Below are positions 10,857 to 23,640 of a stretch of 64,000 nt of DNA, piece by piece; within the stretch, counting starts at the first letter, position 1; the number at the start of each line of letters is the position of its first letter. The position numbers were made by a program, and so were the translations under genes. The notes beneath the pieces are model-generated. The model was not told the DNA's origin. It saw only the letters and a program-made list of their open reading frames with translations, and ran no database searches. This DNA is from Hydractinia symbiolongicarpus (taxonomy: Eukaryota; Cnidaria; Hydrozoa; Anthoathecata; Hydractiniidae), in contig NC_079878.1 of NCBI RefSeq assembly GCF_029227915.1, forward strand, positions 22,223,501 to 22,287,500. Reading direction: 5' to 3'.

Positions 10857-13800
10857 TCACCGAGAGCTTTTTGTCCCTACAATAGCCTTGTTTAATTTTA
10901 AGACGTTTAAGAATTCTTCTTTCGTATTTGGTCTGTTAGCTATTTGCTGTGGCGATGGTATAGATGGGTTTTTCAATTTGCTCTCACTACCCTCTCGACT
11001 GCCCATTTTTCGTTTAAACGTCACGCTTTTATAAATTTTAGGCTTTCTGGTGGTGCTTCTATAAGTCAGTTGGATATCATTTCGTCTTGATTGCTGACGC
11101 AGGGCTATGTAACTTCTCATATGGGCTGTTTGTGTACGAAAGTTGTGTCCGACGTTCGTTGTCGCTTTGACGTCCTTTTGTCGGATTGTTTGACTATTTG
11201 ACGTGGTTTTATTTGAACCTTCAAACGACAGCTCCTTCGAGGCACGGTTAATTTTATGCAATTGTTTTTCCATAGTCATATATTTATGGACCGTCGATTC
11301 GACAACGTTTTTGATTGGTTGCGTATAGTCAATATCTTTCCACAGTGACCAATCATTTCTAAACGTTGGAATTAATGCTGTTGTTGACGTTATAACTGTT
11401 AGTGTAGACGGTGGAGATATCGACGTCGTATGCAGTGTGGATTTCAAGGTTGAAATCGATTTTATTGTCGGTTTTACAAACGGCGTTAATAACACAGTCT
11501 GTTCTTTCTGAAGGTCTTTTCGCCTTGAATTATTTTGTTCAGTCAGCACAACCATTCGAGAAAATCGGACGTATTTACGTACAAGAAAGTTTTCCTTTAA
11601 TAGAATATATAATTTTGAAATAAAACAGTAGTGAATTCTTGAGAAAGTACTCAAGTCAACGCCAATAAACGTTTGTACGCTAGAAAATGTTATATGCTTT
11701 TCAGTTACATTCTCGTGCTCTAATGAAATGTCTTGGCAAGCGCTGTTTGGTAAAACATCCTTTGTTTTCACTAAATCAAATAATGTTGTCTTGCAACCAT
11801 CTTCGTATACATTTACTGCAATACTACCCATTTCACATGCCTCCAATTCTATGTTCTCTCCCTCTATCCTTAATTCTTCTACGTTTTCTGTTGTTATCTC
11901 TTTTTCTTCTTCTTCTTTTACCTTTTTTCTATTTTCCATGTATTCACCATTCTTTAGAGTATCCTCACTGCATGTCGATTCAGTTTCATCATTTAGACTT
12001 TTCGATTCGGTCAACGTTGCATTTGGTTCAAATGAGATTTGAAAATACTTGGTGACTTCGTGCAAGGTAAAAATACTCGTATACGGCATATCATCTATTG
12101 CAACACAAAAAGAGGTATCCAAGAGTTTACTGCCAACATTCAACGCTGGCTCCGTACTTTCATTCTTATTCATTGTTTCCTAAAAACAGTTATATGCACG
12201 TACAGCTTCTTAATATGACCGCAATGAAAGAGTAAAACGAAAGATGCTTATTTGAAACAATGAGCAGTGGTGGCAAGCGATAGAACAGAGAAGAAACACA
12301 ATGGTAGCAAATAATTTATCTAATATCTTTATATAAACTTGAACGGTCAGAACGGTCATAATTATAATTTCCAATATGTGAACTTATACTTTTTTTCGTA
12401 AATCCTTACTTTTGGCCTTCTCTTGTCTTTGCAATCATGACTCTCACAGTCAGTAAGAACATCCCAAGCATGCTCCCACTCGAGCTCAGAAGGGCTTGGA
12501 GTGCAATTCGCCGCATACAAATATCTGTTTGGCGAACCAGGATATTTTTCCGATATTGTTTGCGTGACAACCACTTCTTTATCAGGAAACGTTGGTCTTT
12601 TGTCCATTATTACTAAATTGAATTATACATATTCCTCAAAAGTTTGCAATAGCATGGACAGGTGAAAACAATTCTGTATACTTCAAAAGAAAGGAGTTTC
12701 GCGTACGACCAATATTTTTAAGTGGAAAGACGAATATTACATTGTGACATGTATGGCGTATGGCGTTTTTCTTTCTTAAAACAATCGTGCGCACAAGTAT
12801 TTCAAAAAAATTCTCTAAAACAGAGCATCAATTGCGCGTGGAAATTATCCGATGTGTAAAATAACGTTTTACGCACCTACATGTCTTCTTCGAGGATTTT
12901 TTGTCCTATGAACAACGAATATAAATATTAAAGTAATAGATACACTAATTTGGTTTTGAAGAAATCAACGAAGAGAAAAAGTTACGTTGAAATTTATATA
13001 TTTATTCGAAGAATTTTAAAGTTATTAACACTAACCAAGCGAAGCAGACATATAAAGATCCAAGTAGAAGAATGACAGCCACTGGTATACCAAGCCATGC
13101 TGCAACGACTACATTTTCCCTTTTCTGTTCCTTTTCAGATATCTATAAAATAGTTTACGTTGCGTTACACACTGAGAAAGGAGTACAGAGAAATCATAGA
13201 TCATAATAAACAAGACTGGAATTGTGCGTATATAGTTAACCAATCCTATCTCTTTTTCTAAGTGTTTACATGTGGAGACCTGATTCTAGACCCTGCCCTG
13301 GATAATAAAATAATGCTGGTATGTGGAAAAAATCTCGTATTATCGAAGGTTTTTATCTACCTTTTGATCGTTAATGTTACTAAGAACTGCAAAGTGTGTT
13401 AGATGTGAGCATTTGCATACTGTTGTCGTTTTGTTGGTGAAATCTACCCAACACCCTTCAGTAGACCAGCTTCCTCCGGTATTATCCCTAGGGACAAAAG
13501 AAAGAAGCAAGAAGTAAATTAAAGTGTGTTCAAATTTTAAGCAAAAAAACTGCTTTAAAAAATGCTTAATACAGGCTAAGGTCCTTTGCCTTGTACCTTA
13601 GGCTTTTTGACACAACCTATTAACTATTACCTGTCATTGACATCCCAAAAAACACACTTTGATTCAGCAGGATTTGATTCCTATATCAAAAAAGACATTC
13701 TGTCATGTTGATTTAAAATGTTTTTTGGCGATTAAAGGTATACTAGCTGCTTGGTCTATCAAAACATCCAAATTTAAGAATAAAAAAAGCTAAATGGTTA

Positions 13801-14864
13801 GTACTGGATATGAAAAAAATAAACTAAAGAAAAGAAAGAAATTGGAAAGTTTTTGTTTAACTGAAATAGACTGCAAAAAAATTTTCAGCACGTAAGATAA
13901 ATTGAGGCAGTTAATAAAATATGGCTTATAAATGACTAAAAAAGCAAAAAATCGATTATAAATTTGGATTATGCCATATTATTAGTATAACAGACTAGTC
14001 CATTTAACGATAACCTTTAAATGCTGTAAGACGATCGTAACAGTTGCATTGTGTTGGAAAGAAAGTTTTGGATGCACTGCACATGATATGACATTGCTGT
14101 TGACCACATAACCATCTGTGAAAATGACGTGTCTATAATGATAATTGTTAGGATCTGTTACAACATGACTCGATAGATTATACACGTTAAGAAAATGTCT
14201 TATACCTTTATCGTGAGCTATGAGTCACGGACAAAAAATGGCACAATAAATTTTTAAGCTAACAATCTTTGTACACCTTAAAAACACACGCACAACAATA
14301 ATTGTGTCTGACATGCCCAGGAAGGATGAATCAGGAGAATTTTAATGGAAAACATTTTGATAGATCAAATTAGATTAAAATCCGAATTTCTTAATTAAAA
14401 TTTAAAAATATTACTGCATGTTACCTTTTTCTATTCCATCTGTGAGGCAAAAAATGACCCAACGTTTTAAAAGACATTCTCGCGACCAGTGTAACTTCAC
14501 CTAAAAATTTTTAGTAATTTGAATTAAAGAAGTAACATCTCTTGTACAATGTGGACCATTTCGCACAATTAGAACCTAATCTGTAAATCGTCAAATGCTT
14601 GAACACCTCAAATAGGTTTAGTCAGGCTGCACATATACACTCCTTCATCTGCCACCTTAAATCCCTATTTTGAAATGGTAGATTATAAATTATTTTTATT
14701 ATATTCTTGTCTATGTGTTCTGTACTTACCGGGCTTAAAAACATTGCGAGGCAAAGTAATTGAATCTTTTCTTGCAGTCCATTCATTCATAAGAGGTACC
14801 GTATTGGTAGGAAAGGTATAGTTTCTTCCATTCAGTTCTGGTTTGATTTTTGAGACAGCGAGTA
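10857..14864 (-). pseudogene. Partial 3' duplicate of the receptor gene (exons 12-20)
   Basis: The exons are 14730-14864, 14425-14500, 14015-14132, 13631-13680, 13361-13487, 13036-13142, 12877-12905, 12410-12612 and 10857-12179. Each matches its partner in the full gene in length, phase and splice sites; the last exon is one codon longer. All frames are open, covering the end of GAIN, the GPS, the TM and the tail. Exons 1-11 are absent: upstream, past about 16620, the sequence turns into inverted repeat-element DNA. There is no signal peptide, so it is probably a truncated copy. It could still be transcribed from another promoter or act as a donor for gene conversion. 'Pseudogene' here means truncated, not disabled by stops. 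Confidence 0.8.
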
Positions 14865-15913
14865 CTAAAATGAAAACAAATGTATATGTGGCACAACATT
14901 TCTTAAATTTACTGTTTAAATTTACGATCAGATTTCATCAAATAAAATTTCCAATCCACTATAGCCTCAAGTTTTTTTTTCACGAGGCAAAACAATAGGT
15001 TGACAAAAATCACACAATCCCCTTAGCTATGTATGGATGCCTGGATACTGCTAGTCGAATGATAATATGGTTAAAGGCCTGAACATCAAACAGCGACCCA
15101 CGTATCATTGTAAACTGGTACCTCCATTAATTATACGAAACGAAAAAATAGCTTCCAACATAAGGATGCGTCGTGGTACTGAAACTGGCAATTTAGCAGC
15201 TATCCATTACAAATTAAAACTAGCTGTGATGATCCCTGCGATACAGTGGTTTACGGACCGTCTACTTCTAATCAGGTATCAACGCTCCTTTATGCTTGTG
15301 TAGCTTGTTATGTAAAAACCAAAAAAAATCCTCACAAATGCATCTCTGTTTAAACAGCGGTATTTATAGATTGAATGTTGGTGGAGGGAGCTTCCCGAAA
15401 GGCTGGAAAGTTTTTTGTAAAACTGGCTTAAATGCATTGAAATACTTTGATACATTACGACTCTACATGTGAAAAAAACAGGTAAAACATTTCCTTTCGC
15501 AAACACAAAAGATGTAGGTAGTCCTGTGAACAAAAATCTGCTATATTTTTCGTTTTTCTCCAGGGCTGCTTTTACATCTTGGCTGTAATAATCGCCATAT
15601 TCTATTTGTCTCTGCGCAAAATGGTACCTTAAGTAGCGAAACACACAAAATGCGGTTCCGCTCATAAAAAGAGAGTTAGATTTATTTCGAGCCACAGTAT
15701 GAAACAAACAACGAATAAGATATCAGACAGACACATTCCTACCATCTGGAGTTCCGGAATATATATACGAGTTTCCTGAAAATTTTGGTCTTACCCAATG
15801 TGGCAAGTGTCCTAAATGACCAGATTATATACATACCTGCTCGAATATTTTATTAAAATGGTGTGTTCTATTTTGGTAGGACACACACTTTAATTACTCA
15901 AATCGTAGTGGCG

Positions 15914-16419
15914 ATGACTCAATCAGGTCTTGATGTCGTTAAAGACGATTTTCTAAGCACCGAAGACAGAAGATCATTACAAATTCGTTTAAAAAACCCT
16001 CCCGAACTTGATGCTAAAGAATTCCTCGAAGCCTTATTACATGATATTAACAACACGTGTTTTGCAAGTACATGGATTTAGCACGATCTTAGCAAAATCG
16101 CAATTTTTTATGCATAAAATTAACGCGGTTTTTAGGGAAATCGTTTTCAAAGTTATAAAATTAACGGGTTCAGGGATAGGGAATAAAATGAAAATTATCT
16201 TCTTTTCAAGGCGGATTGGAAATCATTATAACAAAGAAGACAAAATGGCTAAACTCAAGAGTAATGAATGTACTCAAGCGACATGTAGAAAAAGTCTCGT
16301 TTCCAGAATATGGAGAGTATTCTGACGACTCTTTGGAAATCCTCAAAAAAATTATGGTCCGCCGGAAGATAGTGAAAATAAAGAGAGTGAGAGTTACAGT
16401 GAAGGAAATGAATAAAAGT
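15914..16419 (+). pseudogene. Small broken gene, left copy (intron 11 of the duplicated block)
   Basis: The first exon, 15914-16063, reads [20 protein letters not shown] and on to LEALLHDINNTCF, 50 codons. At its end the right copy has a canonical GTAAGT, whereas this copy has GCAAGT. A second exon after the acceptor cttttcaag at 16210 reads LEIIITKKTKWL, FPEYGEYSDD and SLEILKKIM, with the expected acidic C-terminus ([12 protein letters not shown]) thrown out of frame by a 4-nt deletion relative to the right copy. I do not recognise the family. The exon-intron link is tentative because the phases do not join cleanly here. Confidence 0.4.
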
Positions 16420-16649
16420 TAATAAGTTTTAAAGAAAAAGAAAACTTGTAATCTAAACCATTTACCACATGTCCCGTATTTTTTACCATTTTATGGCTTT
16501 TTTTCACAAAATGAACGGCCATGAACTTACTAGATGCAAAAAATCAGTATATCACTAAATTTGCGGGCCCCAAAAATGAACACGGCATAAAATTAACCCG
16601 AAAAAGGCCGAAATCCGTTAATCCGGATGCATGAGAACTTAAAGTAAAA

Positions 16650-17090
16650 AACATCCTCTAATAATACCTCCAGACGGTTGGACAACTCTCTCTCTATCTC
16701 TTCAAGTAAGTCTGCTCGCCGGTATTCGTAATAATGACATCAAAGATCACTTTAAAACACAAGATGTTATACGATCCAATTAAATGTGATTTACAAGATA
16801 GGAAACAAAAAGTATACCCAGTACGTCACATTTGAGGCTTATTATTAACTCCAAAAAGAATAAACTTTCTAAAAGGATGACAACACCTTTCTTATATGGC
16901 AATGAGCCACAAGCAAAGACAAACTAAAATGCTATATTAAGTCCTGTCGTAAAGTTTTCGACGTACGTTCGTAGCTAAAATCTTAAAATAAGTTTATTTA
17001 GTTTATCCAGACGGGCGGACCTTCTCCCTGTCTCTCTGGGAGAAGTCTACCCACTTACACATAACCGAAACCGTGAAAAAGTCAAGGTCT
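16650..17090 (-). mobile_element. Inverted R arm fragment next to the left duplication
   Basis: Reverse complement of about R 100-500, and near-identical to 23190-23630. It ends the left segmental duplicate and begins a Q-S-T series that parallels the right locus. Confidence 0.6.
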
Positions 17091-18065
17091 ACTTCAGGTG
17101 TTCGATGTTCTAAGAGTATACATATTTAGAAGTGAGATGACAGATGTTTCGTGCGCAAGAATGGCTTATTTTTGGTGAAAAATGGATCAAATATTGACTT
17201 CTCAGGTATAAAAAGTACAGGAGGTTTGACAAACTTATAGAGAAGGATAACTAAATTCAAAGAGAGTAAATGTCTTTTAAAGTTTTTGAGAGGTATCCAA
17301 AATTTCACAATCGACTTCTCAGAAATTTATCTTTTTCTAAATCGCGTCTCTGCTTATTTCCGCTTGCGGCACCCCTTAAAAATATAATACTTATAGAAAG
17401 CACCACACACCAGATAATCAACATTTTTCATCTCCACACCACGAGCAGAAGGAAATAAAATCATCTCGTCAAAGCTTAATTTAATTTCTTTTAAATATGT
17501 TTTAAACTTTCTCCAAACGGGCGGACAATCTATTTCTATGGGTAAGTCTGTCCACGGTGTTCTATATAGAGCAAATCACGGTTCAGTTTTTGACAAAGAG
17601 CGTACGAAGTACCTTCAGTTAGCCATATTTGATTATTGCCTTGTTTTTATTTTGTTCTTATTTTTTAGCGTTTATAATGCTATTTTAACTAAGTTCTACG
17701 TAACCTCTGCGCTTTTGCGTCATTTATTACGTAGTAGGCGTTCGCTCCTCCAACAAACACAGCAACCTATTGCCACAGGTCTTTCAGCTTGCACACTGTT
17801 TTCGATATAACTTTAAATTCTGCAAGATAGCCCTCAGTGGGTCTGTGTCTCTTGACTCCATATAAACTGGGAGGGAAAGGTGTCTCATTAACTTTACTTA
17901 ACCTTTTACCTTTCCTTAGCGCAGCCTTTATGGAGGTGGATACTTTTTATCAATGGTTTGCGCTATTTCTACACGCTATCCCTGTTTTTAAATTGATTTA
18001 GATTTTTTCCAGCCGAGCGTGTTTGACATCTTTAGCACAGTCCTTCCGCTTTAGTTGATATTCGG
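17091..18065. repeat. Q block: inter-arm repeat DNA
   Basis: Matches 23641-24240, except that 17592-17950 (about 360 bp) has no counterpart there. Hairpin module at 17519-17553. No coding sequence is supported. Confidence 0.55.
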
Positions 18066-18671
18066 TACTCACAAACTGTCCAATACAATACAACAATTAA
18101 CTGAGGCGTGAAGTGGTTCTCCTAACCAATCTATATTTAGCTATTACAGATGCAATTCACCTACCAATTATAAGTACCCAATAAACACGTGAACTGGTCT
18201 CATTCAGGAATGAAGAAGCACGTTTTGTCTCTTTCCTTCAAAGCTTCGCCAATCACAGCACGTATTCTGTTAATTCCGTTTAACACGTCTCTTAAGAATG
18301 GCCAACAATTAAAAGCAGAAGAAATTATAGGGTGGTTCCCTATTCGTCATTAACTGGCCTGCGACTATGACCGCTGTCGCCTGATAAAGTAGCTTTGATT
18401 CTACCTGGATATATCTCAATATGGGAACAGAAATGGGTATAAGAAATAAGGCCAATGCATATGACGATGACCTTAATTAAAGTTATTTCTCTGCATAGGA
18501 CACTTAGAATTTTTATCTACAAAGTAGACGCATCCAATCGAAAAAATATACCTCGTACCCAGGTCTTTACCGCACCCTGCTGTGTTGTGCTAATGTAATA
18601 TAGCAAGTTCGGTCTCAAAATAGAGAGAAAAGAATTTTTTTATTTTGTATACCAAAAAACTTGTGGAAAAC

Positions 18672-19063
18672 CAATGTCAATCTGAAAATCCAAAGCTATC
18701 ATCATCCTCGGCATGGGCGGAAAGCAAAACTTCCGTGTGGTCCATGCAGTAGGGTGGCAGAGTTCAGTTTACCTATCCATGGAATAAAGCTCTTTAACAT
18801 CCTCCCCAAATCCATCCGTAATATGTCTGGTTGCACACTGGACCTTTCTAAAAACAGCCTTGATAAATATCTATTCCATATCCCAGATGAACCACAACTG
18901 GTAGGATACATCACGTTAAGACGGACTGATTCAAACTCTATTATATATATGCACACATTGGTGTAAACTGGATGTTCAATCCAATTGAGGACTGGCACAC
19001 AACTGATAATCCTGAAGACTTTCTTCGAAAGCCTACAACAAGGTACAACAAGGTACAAGGTAA
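18672..19063 (+). pseudogene. LINE fragment, middle copy
   Basis: Starts abruptly at NVNLKIQSYHH, after the deletion that removed the R arm. It runs through the C-terminal LFNILPKSIRN motif to the ACAAGGT tail. Confidence 0.7.
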
Positions 19064-19384
19064 TAATAGAAAATAATACATTCAAGATATTTTTAATAGC
19101 TATCTATGTAAAGCCATACATATATAGCTAACTAGATTTTAGGACAGAATAACACTTCAATTTACACAGGGTTGGCATACTGACGGGGGTTTCCAATTAT
19201 TCTCCTCCAATTTTATAGAAGGTTAAACGAACTTAATCTTCTTATGTAGGTAGCTAGCTAGTATGGGTAATGCTATACAAATACTTTTCGTGCTTCGTAG
19301 CTTTTTTGAACACTTTTTATATCTCAATCTGATGTTATACAATGGTAAGGATCTTTTTAATTCACTGTTTATGTCTCAGTTCTT

Positions 19385-19522
<138 letters not shown>

Positions 19523-20744
19523 CATTTTTTACACAGGCCTCGTACCACCTATACCTTTTACCTCAAGCGACAAGGAAGTTACTCTGTGAACTTTTTTCAA
19601 GCAGAAGCTATCCTGCAAGGAACACTTCTCCTGAACTTCTATCCCTACTTATTATATATAAGCTATAGAAGTTGTTAATTATCTCCAAAGTCACTATAGT
19701 ACATCATTACAGTCAGAGATACCTCGTCGTCTGTAATCTCATATTTACAAACCTTACACACAAACAACATGCATATAAATTATATAAAAGTTTGTGTTAT
19801 ATCTGCTTTGATTATTAATGTTATTTCTGACTTTATGATATAGTACCAAAGCTTCTTTATGACTTCTTAAAAATTAATAATGAGCCTGTTTGAGCGTGTT
19901 TGTTTGTTTAGTTGAATTTTCTACATATATTTATAGCAAACAAGTAATAAATCAGCTTAAAATTATAGTAAAGTTACAGTTGTCTTCTAAATCATGTAGG
20001 AAGTACAATACTAAGGCTGCGTATAATCTCAAACTTTTTAAAAAGTCCTCTATTTCTTAACCTACTTAACGTTTTACTCCGAAAATGTGACATAAATGCT
20101 CCGAAAGAATTAGATTCTTTTATTTAATCCCCTTCAAGATAGGAAATTTTCTGACAAAGAACACTTTGTTTGCTACTAGTTTTTTAAGAGAAATGTTGCA
20201 GATAACAATTTGGAAGAGGCAACAAAGATAATTTCCAACAGATATTTAAATTCCGAGTCTTTGGGTAGAAAAAGAAAAAAAGTCTCTAAGGAAAATCAGA
20301 TCATATCCATGGATTTGAGTAAGTATTTTTTAAATAAATGATATTGTGTAGAATTATTTTTTTAAGCCAAGCGTGTCAATTTGTTTCCTCAAACAATTAT
20401 TTTTTAATTTTTATTTACAGTCTAGATACAGTCTAGATTAGATATTAATTAAAAAGTGATTAATATACCCTGTCTAGCATCACCGGTCAGAATAGTACGA
20501 TGGCCCCTATGGCTCACTTCTCTTTCAAATCAAAAACACTTCTCTTCTATATAACGAAACACTTCTCTTCTGTATTTTGACACTTCTCTTCAGTGTTTTG
20601 ACACTTCTCTTCTACACTTAACACTTCTCTGCATGTGGCTCTTTACAACTTGAATTCTAAAATCTGGTCTGCAATTTTACATCATTGGTCCGTAATTTTA
20701 ACCTTTTGTGAGGTATATTATACGGGACCAGTCCCCTCGCTATG

Positions 20745-21326
20745 TGACATATTTTTTCAACAAGAATAAGGTCTGATGATGGTACTGAAAACTGTATTTT
20801 GGAAGCTGTTGAGATTGCATTAAGATCTCAGCATAATGACGAATATGCTGGCACTGGCAGTTTTATTGTTGGTACACCAACAGCTAAACAAAGAGTTGAA
20901 TCTTTTTGGTCACAACTTTCAAAAGACAGACAAAGTTGGTGGAGGTTATTTTTAGGGAACTTGCACTTAGGATTTTTAGATGCTGGTGAAGCACTCATTG
21001 CTGAATGTGTACGCTACTGCTTTATGGATTTGATCAGAAAGAACCTTAATGAACTTGCGATCTATTGGAATCAACATCTGTTAGCACCAAGCAAAGGTGC
21101 TACTGCTCCCGTGGAAGGCCTGATAGATTGTACTTTGTTCCAGAATTATATTGTTGCGAGTCTTTTAAAAAAAACTTTAGATCTTAATGAGCTAGAAGAA
21201 TTTAGCGAACTATCTGTACCAGATCACGATAATGACCCCGAATTATGCAGAAACAGTTCTTCCAATGGAGGGTTTCTCCAAACTTTAAGGTTACCTCCCG
21301 TGAAAAATCAAGTTGAGCTCATATGA
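20745..21326 (+). pseudogene. Integrase-core-like transposase, C-terminal fragment
   Basis: The frame gives RIRSDDGTEN, then GTPTAKQRVESFWSQLSK and later MDLIRKNLNELAIYWNQH and PVEGLIDC. The SDxGTEN and QRVExFW segments resemble the second Asp and catalytic Glu regions of the RNase H-fold integrase-core transposases common in cnidarian and fish genomes. A stop lies just upstream at about 20742, and the part with the first catalytic Asp is not seen. It is therefore an internally deleted gene or the last exon of one. It lies inside the TIR element, which supports its role in that element. Confidence 0.55.
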
Positions 21327-22250
21327 AAGAGCTTGAAAGGTTGCCTAGGAATTTAAACATTTTTTTAAAAATTCTTGATTGGTTCTTTAGAATTTGGACT
21401 AAGAAGATTCAATAATTATGCATGATGTCTGCAAGGGAGTTAATTTAACATTTTTGAAAAGCCATATAGAGTTAAAAAGATTTTCTGGCCATTCACTTTG
21501 AAGGGTTTTGAACATTTTACATAATTTTTTTATTTAGTTACCATAGTTATGCTCAATGCATACTCATGATGTCATAATTTCGCATAATTAGTGCTACTTT
21601 TAAGACAAATATCTCGAGAACGGATAAAGATTTTTCAAAAAAATAAAAAGATTTATAGACAACTTTCAAAGATCTTTAATATGAGCTCAATTTGATTTTT
21701 AGCGGTAGGGAACCTTTAAGCCAGATACAGCTCATGAAGCTATTGATTATTATATTGCCTTGAGTTATGCAGTCAAAAGATATATGTAATACAACACCTG
21801 TAACAATGTAAAATACTTGGATTTTAGAAATATATATCTTGTTTTTTCAAAACCACGAGTTCTTTTCCCAACATTGCTGCAAAAAAAATATCTTGGTTTT
21901 TGTAAACCACGAGTTCTGTTCCTAACAGACATCACAATCAATGTTTATTCCCGGATAAAGTAGGGTCAATTGTAAGCCGCAAAACATTCTAGTTTCGCCG
22001 AACCGCAATTATAAAAGTTCAAAGTTAGTGGAAACTAGATAAAAATAAAGCAATCTCGTATTACGCTTCTGGGACCGTACAAGAATATAGCTTGAAATTT
22101 CGCAAAGTTTTTCCCGCGAAAAATCTAATTTTGCAGAAACGTTAATATGCCCCGTAAGAATTTATGCAAACTTTACTGGGTCCAAAATTTCCTATGCGCA
22201 GGGCCCGGGGTGTGCCATTTATTCATAAACAAGATCTGGATAAATTCATA
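21327..22250. other. Non-coding interior of the TIR element
   Basis: No coding sequence is supported. A short direct repeat around CACGAGTTCT occurs at about 21856 and 21908. Confidence 0.4.
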
Positions 22251-22549
22251 TATTAAGGACCAGATTCAGTCTGGGAAATTTTCGAGCTTATGGAAGAGAA
22301 GTGTTTCGCACTTGGAAGAGAAGTGTTTCGCACTTAGAAGAGAAGTGTTTCGAACGGAAGAGAACTTTGGGTATCAAAGTAGAGAAGTTTTTTATACAGA
22401 AGAGAAGAGTTTTTATACAGAAGAGAAGTGTTGTTATATAGAAGAGAAGTGTTTTGACTAAGAAGAGAAGTGTTTTGATTGAGAAGAGAAGTGAGCCATA
22501 GGGGCCATCGTAGAATAGCAACCCTGCGTAAATTGTTTATATGTTAGCT

Positions 22550-23640
22550 AAAGTGTTATTCCGTCCTAAAACTTGCTAGCCATGTATATTTATGTATGGC
22601 TCTACATCGCACAGGTAGCTATGAAAAATATATGTTAATTTCTATTACTTACTTTGTATAGAAGAAGTAAAACACTAAATTTTTATTGCGTAGTAAAGGA
22701 CAAAGCAGCGTAGTTATCTCGTAAAACTGAGAAAATAAATAATAATATAGCAAAGTTACTGACCTAGATCATAATAATCATTGAAATCCTTTCACGCCTC
22801 ATACGAAGTAATTCTAAAGAGTTAAAATTATGGAAAACAAGGCAAGAAACATTTCCTGCCTTTATTAACACAAAAACTAAGATAAGGTTGTAAAAAGTTT
22901 CAGGCGTGCCGGTTGACGCAACAACAATGGAAAAACAAAAACACAGTTTCTAAGAGCAAACGCATTTCCTTTAAATATTGTAGGCACATGACCCAATAAG
23001 ATCGTCCACCCGTTTCCTTAAATTTATGAAAAACTTTATTTTTGGCAATGAACAATTGAGCGCGCGATAAGGCAGTACGGTAAGGTTCACTTCTGCTCGT
23101 GGCGACGCTCAAACCAATATTTTACGCTAATAAAAAAACCATACGCGAAAATAGGTGAAGAAGCAAAACGAACCGGATGCCTCTAATAATACCTCCAGAC
23201 GGTTGGACAACTCTCTCTATCTCTTCGAGTAAGTCTGCTCGCCGGTATTCGTAATAATGACATTAAAGATCACTTTAAAACACAAGATGTTATACGATCC
23301 AATTAAATGTGATTTACAAGATAGGAAACAAAAAGTATACGCAGTACGTCACATTTGAGGCTTATTGTTAACTCCAAAAAGAATAAACTTTCTAAAAGGA
23401 TGACGACGGCTTTCTTATATGGCAATGAGCCAGAAGCAAAGACAAACTAAAATGCCATATTAAGTCCTGTCGTAAAGTTTTCGACGTACGTTCGTAGCTA
23501 AAATCTTAAAATAAGTTTATTTAGTTTATCCAGACGGGCGGACCTTCTCCCTGTCTCTCTGGGAGAAGTCTACCCACTTACACATAACCGAAACCGTGAA
23601 AAAGTCAAGGTCTACTTCAGGTGTTCGATGTTCTAAAAGT
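22550..23640 (-). mobile_element. Inverted R arm, right locus
   Basis: Reverse complement of the R arm, more diverged than the direct copies. From left to right it shows the reverse complement of the DNA that follows the LINE in the T region (22550-22655), then directly the reverse complement of R 3582 back to about 2700. The LINE fragment seen between these two parts in the direct copies is missing here, which gives an empty insertion site near 22650-22690. Confidence 0.65.

Larger units (their letters stand above)
1277..16620. repeat. Left copy of a large direct segmental duplication
   Basis: The block aligns by eye, nearly base for base, with about 24240-42055. The offset is about 22.95 kb in the first half and about 25.6-25.7 kb after 7.7 kb, the difference being a 2.64-kb tandem duplication in the right copy. 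Divergence is low: in the 1.3-kb last exon I count nine substitutions and one 3-nt indel. The end near 16620 is where both copies stop matching. Confidence 0.85.
20496..22512 (+). mobile_element. 2017-bp TIR element with subterminal repeats
   Basis: The ends match as perfect inverted repeats starting TACGATGGCCCCTATGGCTC, about 29 bp long. Both flanks carry GAATAG (20490-20495 and 22513-22518), a probable target duplication. Inside each end the decamer CACTTCTCTT recurs: about seven times on the left (20515-20640) and, inverted, about nine times on the right (22290-22495). It carries a partial transposase frame. It inserted into the repeat DNA between the third S-T copy and the inverted arm. 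Confidence 0.8.

Noticed and set aside
11411-12055. Plus-strand open frames opposite the tail exon
   Set aside because: Shadows of the minus-strand exon; no domain and no splice logic.
10857-12173. Stand-alone 438-codon gene starting at its own ATG
   Set aside because: An acceptor (gtttttag) lies just upstream and the frame is open through it. Exon 19 joins it in phase, and the whole set continues to the TM and GPS exons, so it is the last exon of a larger gene.
12362-12607. Separate first exon starting MDKRPTF
   Set aside because: A good acceptor precedes the ATG by few bases and a micro-exon joins it in frame to the TM exon. A separate gene with its own promoter is possible but less economical.
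15279-15707. 142-codon minus-strand frame as an extra receptor exon or gene
   Set aside because: In the right copy an inserted segment near 41325 breaks the corresponding frame, and the GAIN exons on either side already join in phase without it.
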